From contig JAJXZA010000355.1 of assembly GCA_021780285.1 (NCBI GenBank), forward strand, positions 1-10,621: 10,621 nt of DNA, written 5' to 3'. Position 1 is the stretch's first letter. Each line of letters starts with the position of its first letter. This stretch comes from Planctomycetota bacterium (GTDB lineage: Bacteria > Planctomycetota > Phycisphaerae > WQYP01). The position numbers were made by a program, and so were the translations under genes. Below, in pieces: positions 1 through 6,887 of the stretch. The notes under the pieces are model-generated. The model was not told where the DNA came from, searched no databases, and saw only the letters and a program-made list of their open reading frames with translations.

Positions 1-123
1 TTGGCCAAGCTTTAAGACACCAACTTACAACAAATTGGCACCGCTGCAGCCTTCGACGCCATACGCCAATACAATTTTGTGAATTTTGAGGACGAGACAA
101 CGCAACCGGCTCGGCTGCCGTGC

Positions 124-1173
124 CTATTTGGGAGAAATGGTGATTTTGCCTGTTCGTAGTTGCGTGCCGGCCTGCTGCACGGCTTTGAGCATGGCGGGCG
201 TTATGACCGTGCCGATAAGCTTACGATGCACCATCACCACGCATACATTGTTGGCAAGGCCTTCGCGATGCACACCTGCCGCGAATGTATGATGTTGTAT
301 GCTCTTGGCAAGAGCCTCAAATGCCCGGTCAAGCCGGATGACGGCGCTCGCGAGCGTATATCGGGAAGCGGCTGGGTTATGGTTTTGATCGCTGTTGCAG
401 CCGAAAACCCAAACCTGATGGCCGGCGCGATTGGCCGCAGCAACGGCCTCAAACACGCCCGGGCTTGCCGCATCTACATTTTGATAGATGACATCAATGC
501 CCTGCTGAATAAACGCCTCGGCCTGGCTTTTGGACAGCGCCGGCTGATCCCAACTGGTATAAGCCTGTGCCACCTTTACATGCGGGTTGATGCTGCGAGC
601 GCCGGCAACAAAGCCGCGGTAGCAGGCCGTTACCGACGGTATGGCTTCACCGCCGATAAAACCAAGTTTTCCGGTCTTGCTTTTTAAGGCGGCCAATACG
701 CCAAGCTGATACGATGCGCCCGACAATTCAAAATCGAGCGTTGCAATGCCCGGTGCAGCCACATCCGCTCCGCACACGGCAAAATGGGTATGCTTAGACA
801 TGCCGGCGGTTTCGCGCGCGGGCACCAAAAACTCATACCCATGGCCAATAACAAGGTTATAGCCTTGGCTCACGTAGTCTCGCATAACATCCACGGCTCG
901 CACAGGCGAAACGTGATCTACCGTGGATATATGCGCGTGCAGGTCCTTTTTGAGTTTAAGCATCGCCTGCTTGCCGGCCTGGTTCCAACCGCCATCGGTA
1001 AACGACCCGGACGATATCAGCGCAATTTTAAGCGGCGCAGCAAAGGCGGCAAATCCGCCGGCGAATAGCGTCGCCAAAAGCAGTGCAAGCAGGGCCGCAG
1101 GTCGCCGCCCCCGTGAATATCGCGGCATAAAAAGATTGGCCATCGAGTTGCGCAAACAGGAGGTTGGTCGCAT
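124..1173 (-). CDS. BMP/PnrA-family ABC transporter substrate-binding protein (exported)
   Basis: The 349-aa product looks like a periplasmic binding protein of the basic membrane protein (BMP/PnrA/Med) family, whose known members bind nucleosides or related small molecules for ABC import. A Sec signal peptide is visible: an Arg-rich n-region (about residues 18-24), a hydrophobic Ala/Leu core (26-43) and a likely AFA/A cleavage near 45. No lipobox Cys is seen, so a soluble periplasmic protein is expected. The mature part opens with the family hallmark KIALISSGSFTDGGWNQAG (49-67), then VIGHGYEF (108-115), GKLGFIGGE (168-176) and the hinge-side DVIYQNVDAASPGVFEA (227-243). The ATG at 1173 is chosen because GGAG lies five bases upstream; a longer frame to 1254 has no such site. 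It lies 167 bp behind the GH13 gene on the same strand. No permease or ATPase gene is in the window, so the partners are elsewhere or beyond the left edge. The ligand cannot be told from sequence. Confidence 0.87.
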   Translation of the reverse strand: MRPTSCLRNSMANLFMPRYSRGRRPAALLALLLATLFAGGFAAFAAPLKIALISSGSFTDGGWNQAGKQAMLKLKKDLHAHISTVDHVSPVRAVDVMRDYVSQGYNLVIGHGYEFLVPARETAGMSKHTHFAVCGADVAAPGIATLDFELSGASYQLGVLAALKSKTGKLGFIGGEAIPSVTACYRGFVAGARSINPHVKVAQAYTSWDQPALSKSQAEAFIQQGIDVIYQNVDAASPGVFEAVAAANRAGHQVWVFGCNSDQNHNPAASRYTLASAVIRLDRAFEALAKSIQHHTFAAGVHREGLANNVCVVMVHRKLIGTVITPAMLKAVQQAGTQLRTGKITISPK

Positions 1174-1195
1174 ACACACTCCAGAAAAGCAGGCG

Positions 1196-1223
1196 ATTAT
1201 CGTACCGTAAGTATTATTCACAA
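1196..1223 (-). promoter_or_regulatory. Possible sigma70 promoter of the BMP-family gene
   Basis: Read on the minus strand, TTGTGA (1218-1223) and GATAAT (1196-1201) are separated by 16 bases. Transcription would start near 1189, about 15 bases before the ATG at 1173 and just upstream of its GGAG. Matches to consensus are 4/6 and 5/6. A palindrome CTTGGGCAAG sits further upstream at 1246-1255 and could be an activator site, but this is speculative. The gene might instead be read through from the GH13 gene, since no clear terminator is visible between them. Confidence 0.35.
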
Positions 1224-1340
1224 TGCTCGCAAAAATCCAAATCACCTTGGGCAAGCTTGTTGTAACCGTGGTTGTTCGGCCAACGTTGAAAAGCGTGATG
1301 CCATTTTAATTGCAGCGCAAAAGCAGTTGATGCCGCCGCT

Positions 1341-3935
1341 TTAGTGCGCCCGCTTTGCACCGGCTAATATCATCGTCTGCCACGGTGCGAGCTTAAGCGT
1401 AATGGCTCCGGCGACGACGTGATATGCTTTGGCGGTCGGCCGCAACCGAAGCACCGGACGCTGGAGCATGTTGTTGGCCGACGGAAACTTTATGGCGAAA
1501 TCGCTGCGATTGAGATAGTCGTACAGGCGGTGGCCCCAATCCGCGCGAAATGCCGGGATGTTAATCACGACGGTCTGGCGGCTGCGGTTGAGCGCCACGT
1601 AAGCCGTCTGATGATCCATGGAGCGATAAAACACCAGCACATCCGGATCGGCCCGGCAATGGAGCACGCCAAATGCGCCCGTTTGCAGCACCGGCAGCGT
1701 ATGCCGGGCGGCAATGGCCCTGCGGTAAAAGTGTAGCAGCCGGGTGTTGATCGTCAGCCGTGGGTCGTCATAAGGTTCCAGGTCCTTCCAGATCATGGGC
1801 TGGCGGTCATCAGGATCGGCTGCGCTCCACATGCCGACTTCATCGCCATAATAAATCATGGGCGAACCCACAAAACTCATCTGCAGAGCTACGCCTTGCA
1901 TCATGCGGGTGTAATCTTGGCGGCTGGGTTTGCTGGTGTCGTAGTTGGAGTTGCTGTCCTGCAGTCGGTCATCGGTATTGAAGGGCAGATTCATATTGAC
2001 GAACCGCGAGGCAAAACGGTCGGTGTCGTGGCTGTCGAGCAAATTCTGCTGCGCCAAATCAACCTGGAACGGATAGTCGCCCAGCAGCAGCGAAAGCTGG
2101 CGGCCAAACTTGCAGGGGCCGATGGCCTGCGGAATGGCCTGCTCCTGGTCGCAGAAAAAATTTGTGGCAATGGTTGCAAACGGATAGTTCATAACCATGG
2201 TGAACTGATTGCCCGCGTTAAGCCACCGCTGCGCCGGCGACCATATTTCGCCATCCATGCAGGCTTGAGGGTTAATCGAAACGACGAGCTTGTGCCATGC
2301 CTGCCAAAATGCGTGGGGCACATCGGGCGCAGAATCGAGTCGAAAGCCATCTACGCCATCCTGCGGTTTGCCGTTGGGCGCGAGCCAACGGCGTGTAATG
2401 GCAAAAAAGTAGCCGCGCGGGCCTGCGGCCAGGCCCAGTCGCTTGTTGTGGGCAAACAGCGGCATAGAGCCATTGGGCTTGTCCCAGGCTTTGTACTGCA
2501 CCGGTGGGCCGAAGCTGGTAATTTGAAACCATGACGCAAAGCGCGATCGTCTGCCGAAGTTCAGGACATTTAAAAATGGACCGAAAAACCTGCCGCAGTG
2601 ACCAAAGGGCACATCAACAATAACCTTAAAACCCTGTTGGTGGGCTTGTTTTACAAACGCGAGAAAGAGCTTGTCCGACGCCGACCATTGCCATGTCGCC
2701 GGATTGGTGAAGCTCTCGCCGTGGAGCTTGGCGAGTGATCCCTTTACGCCGAAGCCATCATCAATATGGCGATAATCAGATGGGTCGTACTTGTGAATGC
2801 TCGGTGCGACAAACAGCGGATTGATGTAAAGCGCGGTAATGCCCAGCTTACGTAAATAGGGCAATTCGCTTTGAATGCCGGCAATGTCGCCGCCGTAAAA
2901 TCTCTTATACACATAGGAATAAAAATCGCCATGTTCGCCGGCCGGTCGGTAGGGTTTGCGCCACGGCCATCGCCAGGGGACATGATGAGGTGGGTCGTTG
3001 GATTTGTCGCCGTTGCGAAAGCGTTCAGGAAATATCTGGTACCACACGGCATGGCGCGTCCAGCGCGGCGTGTTGAACTGCGGCTGCATGTGGCAAAGGT
3101 AGCGGTTAGCCAAAGCGGCCAGCCGGGCGGCGTAAAAGTTGCCGCCGGCCATATAGGCCGTAGCTTTGCCATTACGCAGCTTAAAATAAAAACCGATGTC
3201 AGCAGCCTGAGTGTGAATGACATTGTTCCACCGGGTTGCGCCATTGACGCTGCCGGCGTTGTGCAGGGGATACTCTTTCCAGGGCAGGGGACCGGGTTTA
3301 ATCCAGACCGAGGCATGGGTGAGGCTGCCAGTGCGAGCGACGATGCCAAGCAGCACATGATGGCGTCCAAATACGTCTTGGTCGCGCCATGAGTGCGGAC
3401 TGAACGTGATTGTATGAGGATCAAAATGGTTTGCCGCGGCAGGCGCTATGGCCAACCAGGAGGATTTAACCGTAAGTACCGAGTTGGGACCACCAGGATT
3501 ATTTGGGTTGGAGTCCAGCGCTAGCGGGGCGTTTGGATCGGGCAGCCACGTTTTTCCGTTAACAACAAACTTATATTCTTGCCGGCCAGGCATCAGGGCG
3601 ATGGTGGTTCGCCACTGTCCGTTGCCAGAGAGCCGCATGGGGTTATGGTGGATGGACCAGTTATTAAAGTCTCCGGCGACGGCAACAGTGTCGGGCGGGG
3701 GTTGTGTAGCATCGGGTGTAAACACAAATTTGCACGAAACCGTGCTGCGAATAATTGGTACCGGCCCGATAATGGCAACAGGGGCTGTCGCAAGCACAGG
3801 AATCCAACATAACCATACCGTGCATAACGTGACAATCGCTGTGGTGAAAAGACGGGGTGTGATTGGCCGTAAGGGTATCCAGATAGGTCTGTCGGCTTGT
3901 AAAGTTTCTTTGAACCGGCTTGTGGCACTTTGCAT
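1341..3935 (-). CDS. Exported GH13 alpha-amylase-family glycosidase (neopullulanase/cyclomaltodextrinase type) with N-terminal CBM48-like domain
   Basis: The 864-aa enzyme probably hydrolyses alpha-1,4 (and perhaps alpha-1,6) bonds in maltodextrins, cyclodextrins or pullulan outside the cytoplasm. Domains in order: signal/anchor helix (28-51); glycogen-binding CBM48/AMPK-beta-like domain (68-156) with GDFNNW, PGRQEYKFVVNG and DPNAP; a CBM34-like N-domain (about 171-265); the GH13 barrel (about 295-716); and a C-terminal beta domain (746-861). Motif NPLFVAPSIHKYDPSDY (372-388) and YYGDEVGM (696-703) are typical of neopullulanase-like enzymes. The nucleophile is D534 in GFRLDSA, the acid/base E563 in GEIW, and the third acid D637 in LLDSHDTDRF. 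Motif I reads DVPFGH (441-446), with Gly in place of the usual Asn. The ATG at 3935 is preferred over an in-frame TTG at 3992, because the best promoter lies between them and the 3992 start would precede the transcript; however, the Shine-Dalgarno before 3935 is weak. Exact specificity is not decidable from sequence. Confidence 0.9.
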   Translation of the reverse strand: MQSATSRFKETLQADRPIWIPLRPITPRLFTTAIVTLCTVWLCWIPVLATAPVAIIGPVPIIRSTVSCKFVFTPDATQPPPDTVAVAGDFNNWSIHHNPMRLSGNGQWRTTIALMPGRQEYKFVVNGKTWLPDPNAPLALDSNPNNPGGPNSVLTVKSSWLAIAPAAANHFDPHTITFSPHSWRDQDVFGRHHVLLGIVARTGSLTHASVWIKPGPLPWKEYPLHNAGSVNGATRWNNVIHTQAADIGFYFKLRNGKATAYMAGGNFYAARLAALANRYLCHMQPQFNTPRWTRHAVWYQIFPERFRNGDKSNDPPHHVPWRWPWRKPYRPAGEHGDFYSYVYKRFYGGDIAGIQSELPYLRKLGITALYINPLFVAPSIHKYDPSDYRHIDDGFGVKGSLAKLHGESFTNPATWQWSASDKLFLAFVKQAHQQGFKVIVDVPFGHCGRFFGPFLNVLNFGRRSRFASWFQITSFGPPVQYKAWDKPNGSMPLFAHNKRLGLAAGPRGYFFAITRRWLAPNGKPQDGVDGFRLDSAPDVPHAFWQAWHKLVVSINPQACMDGEIWSPAQRWLNAGNQFTMVMNYPFATIATNFFCDQEQAIPQAIGPCKFGRQLSLLLGDYPFQVDLAQQNLLDSHDTDRFASRFVNMNLPFNTDDRLQDSNSNYDTSKPSRQDYTRMMQGVALQMSFVGSPMIYYGDEVGMWSAADPDDRQPMIWKDLEPYDDPRLTINTRLLHFYRRAIAARHTLPVLQTGAFGVLHCRADPDVLVFYRSMDHQTAYVALNRSRQTVVINIPAFRADWGHRLYDYLNRSDFAIKFPSANNMLQRPVLRLRPTAKAYHVVAGAITLKLAPWQTMILAGAKRAH

Positions 3936-3968
3936 GTAGGAGTTCCGCTTTTGAGTTCTATTACAGGT

Positions 3969-3977
3969 AGTATAGCA
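3969..3977 (-). promoter_or_regulatory. Extended -10 promoter of the GH13 gene
   Basis: On the minus strand the sequence TGCTATACT (3969-3977) is an extended -10 element (TGn plus TATACT, 5/6 to TATAAT). A good -35 is absent at 17 bases; TTGAAC lies only 12 bases upstream, too close for a normal pairing. Transcription would start near 3962 and give a ~27-nt leader before the ATG at 3935. This supports the shorter GH13 start. Confidence 0.45.
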
Positions 3978-4087
3978 ATCCGGCGTGTTCAAGGCTCGCC
4001 ACCTGCTGCTTAGCCTCTTGCTGCGTAATAGTTGAGGCCTATCTTCGTTTTGACCCTATTATTGGTATAACAATTTCAAGATTTGTG

Positions 4088-4116
4088 TTGACTTATTGCG
4101 TTCCCAAGCATATACT
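4088..4116 (+). promoter_or_regulatory. Strong sigma70 promoter of the HAF-repeat gene
   Basis: TTGACT (4088-4093) and TATACT (4111-4116) are separated by exactly 17 bases, each 5/6 to consensus. This is the best promoter in the window. The start would be near 4123, giving an unusually long leader of about 185 nt before the coding region. It lies in a ~370-bp gene-free region between divergent genes; the rest of that region holds the GH13 promoter, the leader and no gene that I can support. No sigma54-type -24/-12 pair, as reported for some PEP-CTERM genes, was found here. Confidence 0.65.
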
Positions 4117-4133
4117 AAAATCATTGCTTATTG

Positions 4134-4161
4134 ACGGCTTGTAGATTTCTGCAAAAGCCGT
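4134..4161 (+). other. 5'-leader hairpin of the HAF-repeat transcript
   Basis: The bases ACGGCTTGTAG and CTGC-AA-AAGCCGT can pair into an 11-bp stem (one T.G pair) with an ATTT loop and a two-base A bulge. It begins about ten bases after the inferred transcription start. No T-run follows, so it is not an ordinary terminator; a role in mRNA stability or leader folding is more likely. A second short stem with a GTAA (GNRA-type) tetraloop lies at 4220-4235. I do not recognise a known riboswitch class. Confidence 0.4.
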
Positions 4162-4307
4162 GTTGGGAAGCAGGGGAGACATTGACTTAATTATAGTTGG
4201 CAGCTTCGGGCGAGGTGTGGGTGCGGTAACGCATCTGCGTCTGAACGTGATGGTAATGGACCTGTTGCACGGTATGCGCCTCGTTTACTTACAGTAAGGA
4301 GATGGTT

Positions 4308-5384
4308 GTGGTTGATTCAGTTCGTAAATCGCAATGTGGCGGTGGTTGGGGTGGGAATCGTGTTAGATCATTGGCTTTGGCGGCGGCGTTAGCACCGCTG
4401 GCGATGGGTGTTGCCGCCGGTGCGGCGGCGACGTATCAATTGACACCCTTGGGCTTTTTGGGCACATTCTCTTATCCAGCTGGGCCGAATTATCCGGCAG
4501 GAAATTATACCAGCAGCGGTGCCTATGGCATCAACAACAACGGTCAGATTGTTGGTACTTCGAGCTCCACTACTGCGGGTGCGGAGGCGTTTATCTACAA
4601 CATAAGTAGTAGCTCGATGACGGGGCTGGGATACTTCGCCAGCGGCTCAAGCCACGGCAGTGCCATTAATGATTCCGCCCAGGCAGTCGGATATTCTCAG
4701 GCTACACCGACGGTAGCAAATGCATTTTCTTATTCAGGCAGCGGCCCGATGCAGAATGTGGGTACCGTGTCTGGATCAGGCACCTTCAGTTGGGCTACCG
4801 GCGTGAGCAACAGCGGGCAAGTGGTAGGCTATTCTGTTGACAGCGGCACGATTAATCCATTTATTTACACCAGCGCCGGCGGAATTCAATCTCTCACAGC
4901 GGCACTGGGGGCCAACGCAGTGCCATGGGGCATTAATGGCAATAATCAGATCGTGGGCCACTACTCCGATCCAAGCAACGGCGGCGCGACGAGCGCCTTT
5001 ATTTACAATCTCACAAGCCACTCGGTTACCAGCTTGGGAGAGTACAGTTCGGGAACCTACTCGGTGGCTAAAGCAATCAATAGCTCCGGCGAGGTCGTTG
5101 GGTATGCCGAAGACAGCAACAATGTGTTTCATGCCTTTACCTCGCAAGGTAGTGGGATGACCATTTTTGATCCCGCCGGCAGCAACGGCAGCTATGCGCT
5201 GGGCATTAATGATAGCGGACTGGTAGTTGGTTATTACAAAACCAGCAGCGGTGGCTACAGTGCCTTCGAATATAACGGCACGACCGTTACCGACCTTAAC
5301 ACCATTGGGTATAGCGCCTGGGTGGACATTGCAGCGTGCCACCGGCGTCAACAATGCCGGCGACATTGTGGGTTATGGTATTGA
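4308..5384 (+). CDS. HAF-repeat extracellular protein, frameshifted before its PEP-CTERM-like tail
   Basis: This secreted repeat protein has a signal region (about 20-42: LALAAALAPLAMGVAAGAAA) followed by HAF-type repeats spaced ~40 residues apart, each centred on a G/A-I/V-N-x-x-G-Q-I/V-V-G motif. Six lie in frame: GINNNGQIVG, AINDSAQAVG, GVSNSGQVVG, GINGNNQIVG, AINSSGEVVG and GINDSGLVVG. The last ~20 in-frame residues (Cys/Arg/His-rich, ending at 5384) do not fit the family, and the natural continuation is in another frame (5311-5523). Removing one base near 5301-5320 would give a 404-aa protein. GTG at 4308 is preferred over ATG at 4302, because AAGGAG (4296-4301) abuts the ATG with no spacing but sits six bases before the GTG. 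The function of HAF proteins is unknown; they are probably surface or extracellular. The frameshift could be real or a sequencing error. Confidence 0.75.
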   Translation: MVDSVRKSQCGGGWGGNRVRSLALAAALAPLAMGVAAGAAATYQLTPLGFLGTFSYPAGPNYPAGNYTSSGAYGINNNGQIVGTSSSTTAGAEAFIYNISSSSMTGLGYFASGSSHGSAINDSAQAVGYSQATPTVANAFSYSGSGPMQNVGTVSGSGTFSWATGVSNSGQVVGYSVDSGTINPFIYTSAGGIQSLTAALGANAVPWGINGNNQIVGHYSDPSNGGATSAFIYNLTSHSVTSLGEYSSGTYSVAKAINSSGEVVGYAEDSNNVFHAFTSQGSGMTIFDPAGSNGSYALGINDSGLVVGYYKTSSGGYSAFEYNGTTVTDLNTIGYSAWVDIAACHRRQQCRRHCGLWY

Positions 5385-5523
5385 CCCTTCGGGCAACCAA
5401 GAGGCGTTTCTGCTTACCCCTGTGCCGGCCCCGGCAAGCGGAGTATTTTTAGCTGCTGGCGCGGGAACGCTTTTGCTGTGCAGGCGGCGGAAGGATCGCC
5501 CTGGAGCCGGTGCCAGCCGTTGA
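5311..5523 (+). pseudogene. Out-of-frame C-terminus of the HAF-repeat protein: seventh repeat and PEP-CTERM-like sorting signal
   Basis: In the frame one base shifted from the upstream gene, the sequence continues as APGWTLQRATGVNNAGDIVG, the usual last HAF repeat of such proteins. It then reads GNQEAFLLTP and a sorting-type tail: VPAPAS motif, a short hydrophobic helix (GVFLAAGAGTLLL) and a basic CRRRK cluster, ending at a TGA at 5521-5523. The motif has Ala where PEP-CTERM tails normally have Glu (VPEPAS), and eight residues follow the basic cluster. There is no start codon with a ribosome site of its own, so this is the lost end of the preceding gene rather than a separate gene. PEP-CTERM tails are recognised by exosortases in the inner membrane; none is encoded in the window. 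Confidence 0.7.
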
Positions 5524-5575
5524 TAATGTAGACCGGGGCGAACGACCAATTCAGGCGCGGTGCACTTATCTTAAT

Positions 5576-6670
5576 CTATGGTAGCGGCTCCAGGTGTGAA
5601 TTAACCTCGCTGACGTTGGGCAGCCGGGCGCGGATGCGCTTTTCAAGCTCGCTTACCACGCTGTGCGCCAGTTGCAGCGGCATATCGCCGGCCAACTCCA
5701 CATGAAAGCTTGCATACTGCTGCCCGCCTACCTCGTGCACGCGAACGGCATGAACCTGCAGCTTCATCGTTTGCGCCAACTCGTGAATTACGGTGGTTGG
5801 CCCGGCGTCGGCATCGCCCGGCTCGACATGAATGGTTAAGTCCACGCGCGGGTCGTGCTCGCTCACAGCCAGTTCGGCGGCGCTGGCAATACGATGCCCC
5901 TCGGCAAGTGTTGCCTTGGCATCTACACTGATGGTGGCATCCACAAAACGTCGCGGGCCGCTTTGCCGCGCCCGCACGCGAAGTACATCGGTTACGCCCG
6001 GTACGCGCCGCATAACTTCCTGCAGGGCCGGCTCAAGCCCGGCGGGGGCGCGATCCATTAAAATATCTATGCTTTGCCGAGCCAGGCCGATGGCGGCATA
6101 CACCATAATGGCCGCCACGGCCAATGCGGCCGCCGCATCCACCCAGTGCCATTTGGGGCCGGCTGCATGAACAATAATAAGGCCGCAAAGAACTGCCCCA
6201 CTCGCCAGCAGGTCGGTTTTAAAATGCACCGCATCGGCCGCCAGCGCCTGGCTTTCAAATTTTTTGGCCGCCAGTGAAAGCCTGATGCCTCGCCATACAT
6301 CAACTACAATGGCCGCCGACACCACCGCAATGGCCCACGCCACATGTCGCGGCGGAGCATCATGGTGAATAATTTCTTCAATAGACCGCCATACGATGGC
6401 GCCGGCGGCCACAAACAAAAGCAGTGCCTCGCCAAAAGCCGAGATATTTTCAATTTTATTGTGGCCGTAGTTATGTGTTTCGTCAGCGGGGCGGTCGCTT
6501 ACATGCACGGCCACCATGGTGATAAAAGTCGCCAGCACATCGAGCGCGGCATGTACGCCATCGGATATAAGCGCCAGACTGCCCGTAAATACGCCCACGC
6601 TTAATTTTGCCAGCATAAGCCCGGTGCTGGCTAAAAAGCTCGTACGGGCAATCACATGCTTATGGCTCAT
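5576..6670 (-). CDS. Cation diffusion facilitator (CDF) family divalent-metal/H+ antiporter
   Basis: The 364-aa inner-membrane protein should export Zn2+ or a similar divalent metal from the cytoplasm in exchange for protons. The six-helix pattern is visible. Helix 2 carries HAALD (H40, D44) and helix 5 HFKTD (H149, D153), together forming the HD-HD metal site typical of zinc-type CDFs. The post-helix-2 loop has the family signature HNYGHNKIE (66-74). After helix 6 (ILMDRAP, 203-209) come two cytoplasmic ferredoxin-like segments rather than one: about 215-283 (ending TIHVEP) and 292-364 (ending HLEPLP). The second repeats the pattern of the first, so the C-terminal part is longer than in a ~300-aa CDF. 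The ATG at 6670 has only a weak GGAT eight bases upstream. It converges with the HAF-repeat gene across 52 bp, with no clear terminator, and lies 217 bp downstream of the protease gene. The metal is inferred, not proven. Confidence 0.9.
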   Translation of the reverse strand: MSHKHVIARTSFLASTGLMLAKLSVGVFTGSLALISDGVHAALDVLATFITMVAVHVSDRPADETHNYGHNKIENISAFGEALLLFVAAGAIVWRSIEEIIHHDAPPRHVAWAIAVVSAAIVVDVWRGIRLSLAAKKFESQALAADAVHFKTDLLASGAVLCGLIIVHAAGPKWHWVDAAAALAVAAIMVYAAIGLARQSIDILMDRAPAGLEPALQEVMRRVPGVTDVLRVRARQSGPRRFVDATISVDAKATLAEGHRIASAAELAVSEHDPRVDLTIHVEPGDADAGPTTVIHELAQTMKLQVHAVRVHEVGGQQYASFHVELAGDMPLQLAHSVVSELEKRIRARLPNVSEVNSHLEPLP

Positions 6671-6887
6671 GTCAAGGCATCCAGGCTATGGCCGTTACGC
6701 CGACCGCGCCGGATGGCGTTTGTGGGCCGGGTTGGCGGCACGGGTCGCATCATCAAAAGTCATTCTATCCGAGATTGCCTTGAACGCCATTTGAGGGCTG
6801 CCGCCAGCACAATGCCGCAATGGTTGCCAAAAGGTTGGAAGCTGCGCTAAGCGCCTTCAGTCTGCGGCAGGTCGTTTACGCGAGTTG

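Noticed and set aside
160..687. 175-aa plus-strand frame
   Set aside because: It lies wholly within the BMP-family gene, antisense, with no ribosome site or domain.
1..1283. Imperfect inverted repeat flanking the BMP gene (TTGGCC plus TTACAACAA at 1-33, and the reverse at 1257-1283)
   Set aside because: Only 6- and 9-base matches with unequal spacing (18 versus 12) and no transposase. This is near chance level.
1896..2534. 212-aa plus-strand frame inside the GH13 gene
   Set aside because: Antisense shadow. The minus strand carries all the GH13 motifs here.
2744..3424. 226-aa minus-strand frame overlapping the GH13 gene
   Set aside because: An alternate-frame shadow on the same strand as a strong gene, with skewed composition and no recognisable motif.
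4061..4074. Palindrome ATTG-GTATAA-CAAT between the divergent promoters, possible operator
   Set aside because: Arms are only four bases and it overlaps neither core promoter, so there is not enough to call.
4776..5366. 196-aa minus-strand frame opposite the HAF gene
   Set aside because: The plus strand carries six regular HAF repeats. The antisense frame is a by-product of the repeat codon pattern.
6671..6887. Possible small gene or terminator between the protease and CDF genes
   Set aside because: Only a 4-bp GCGC-TTA-GCGC stem without a T-run was seen. No open frame with a ribosome site, and only a lone TAGAAT without a good -35.
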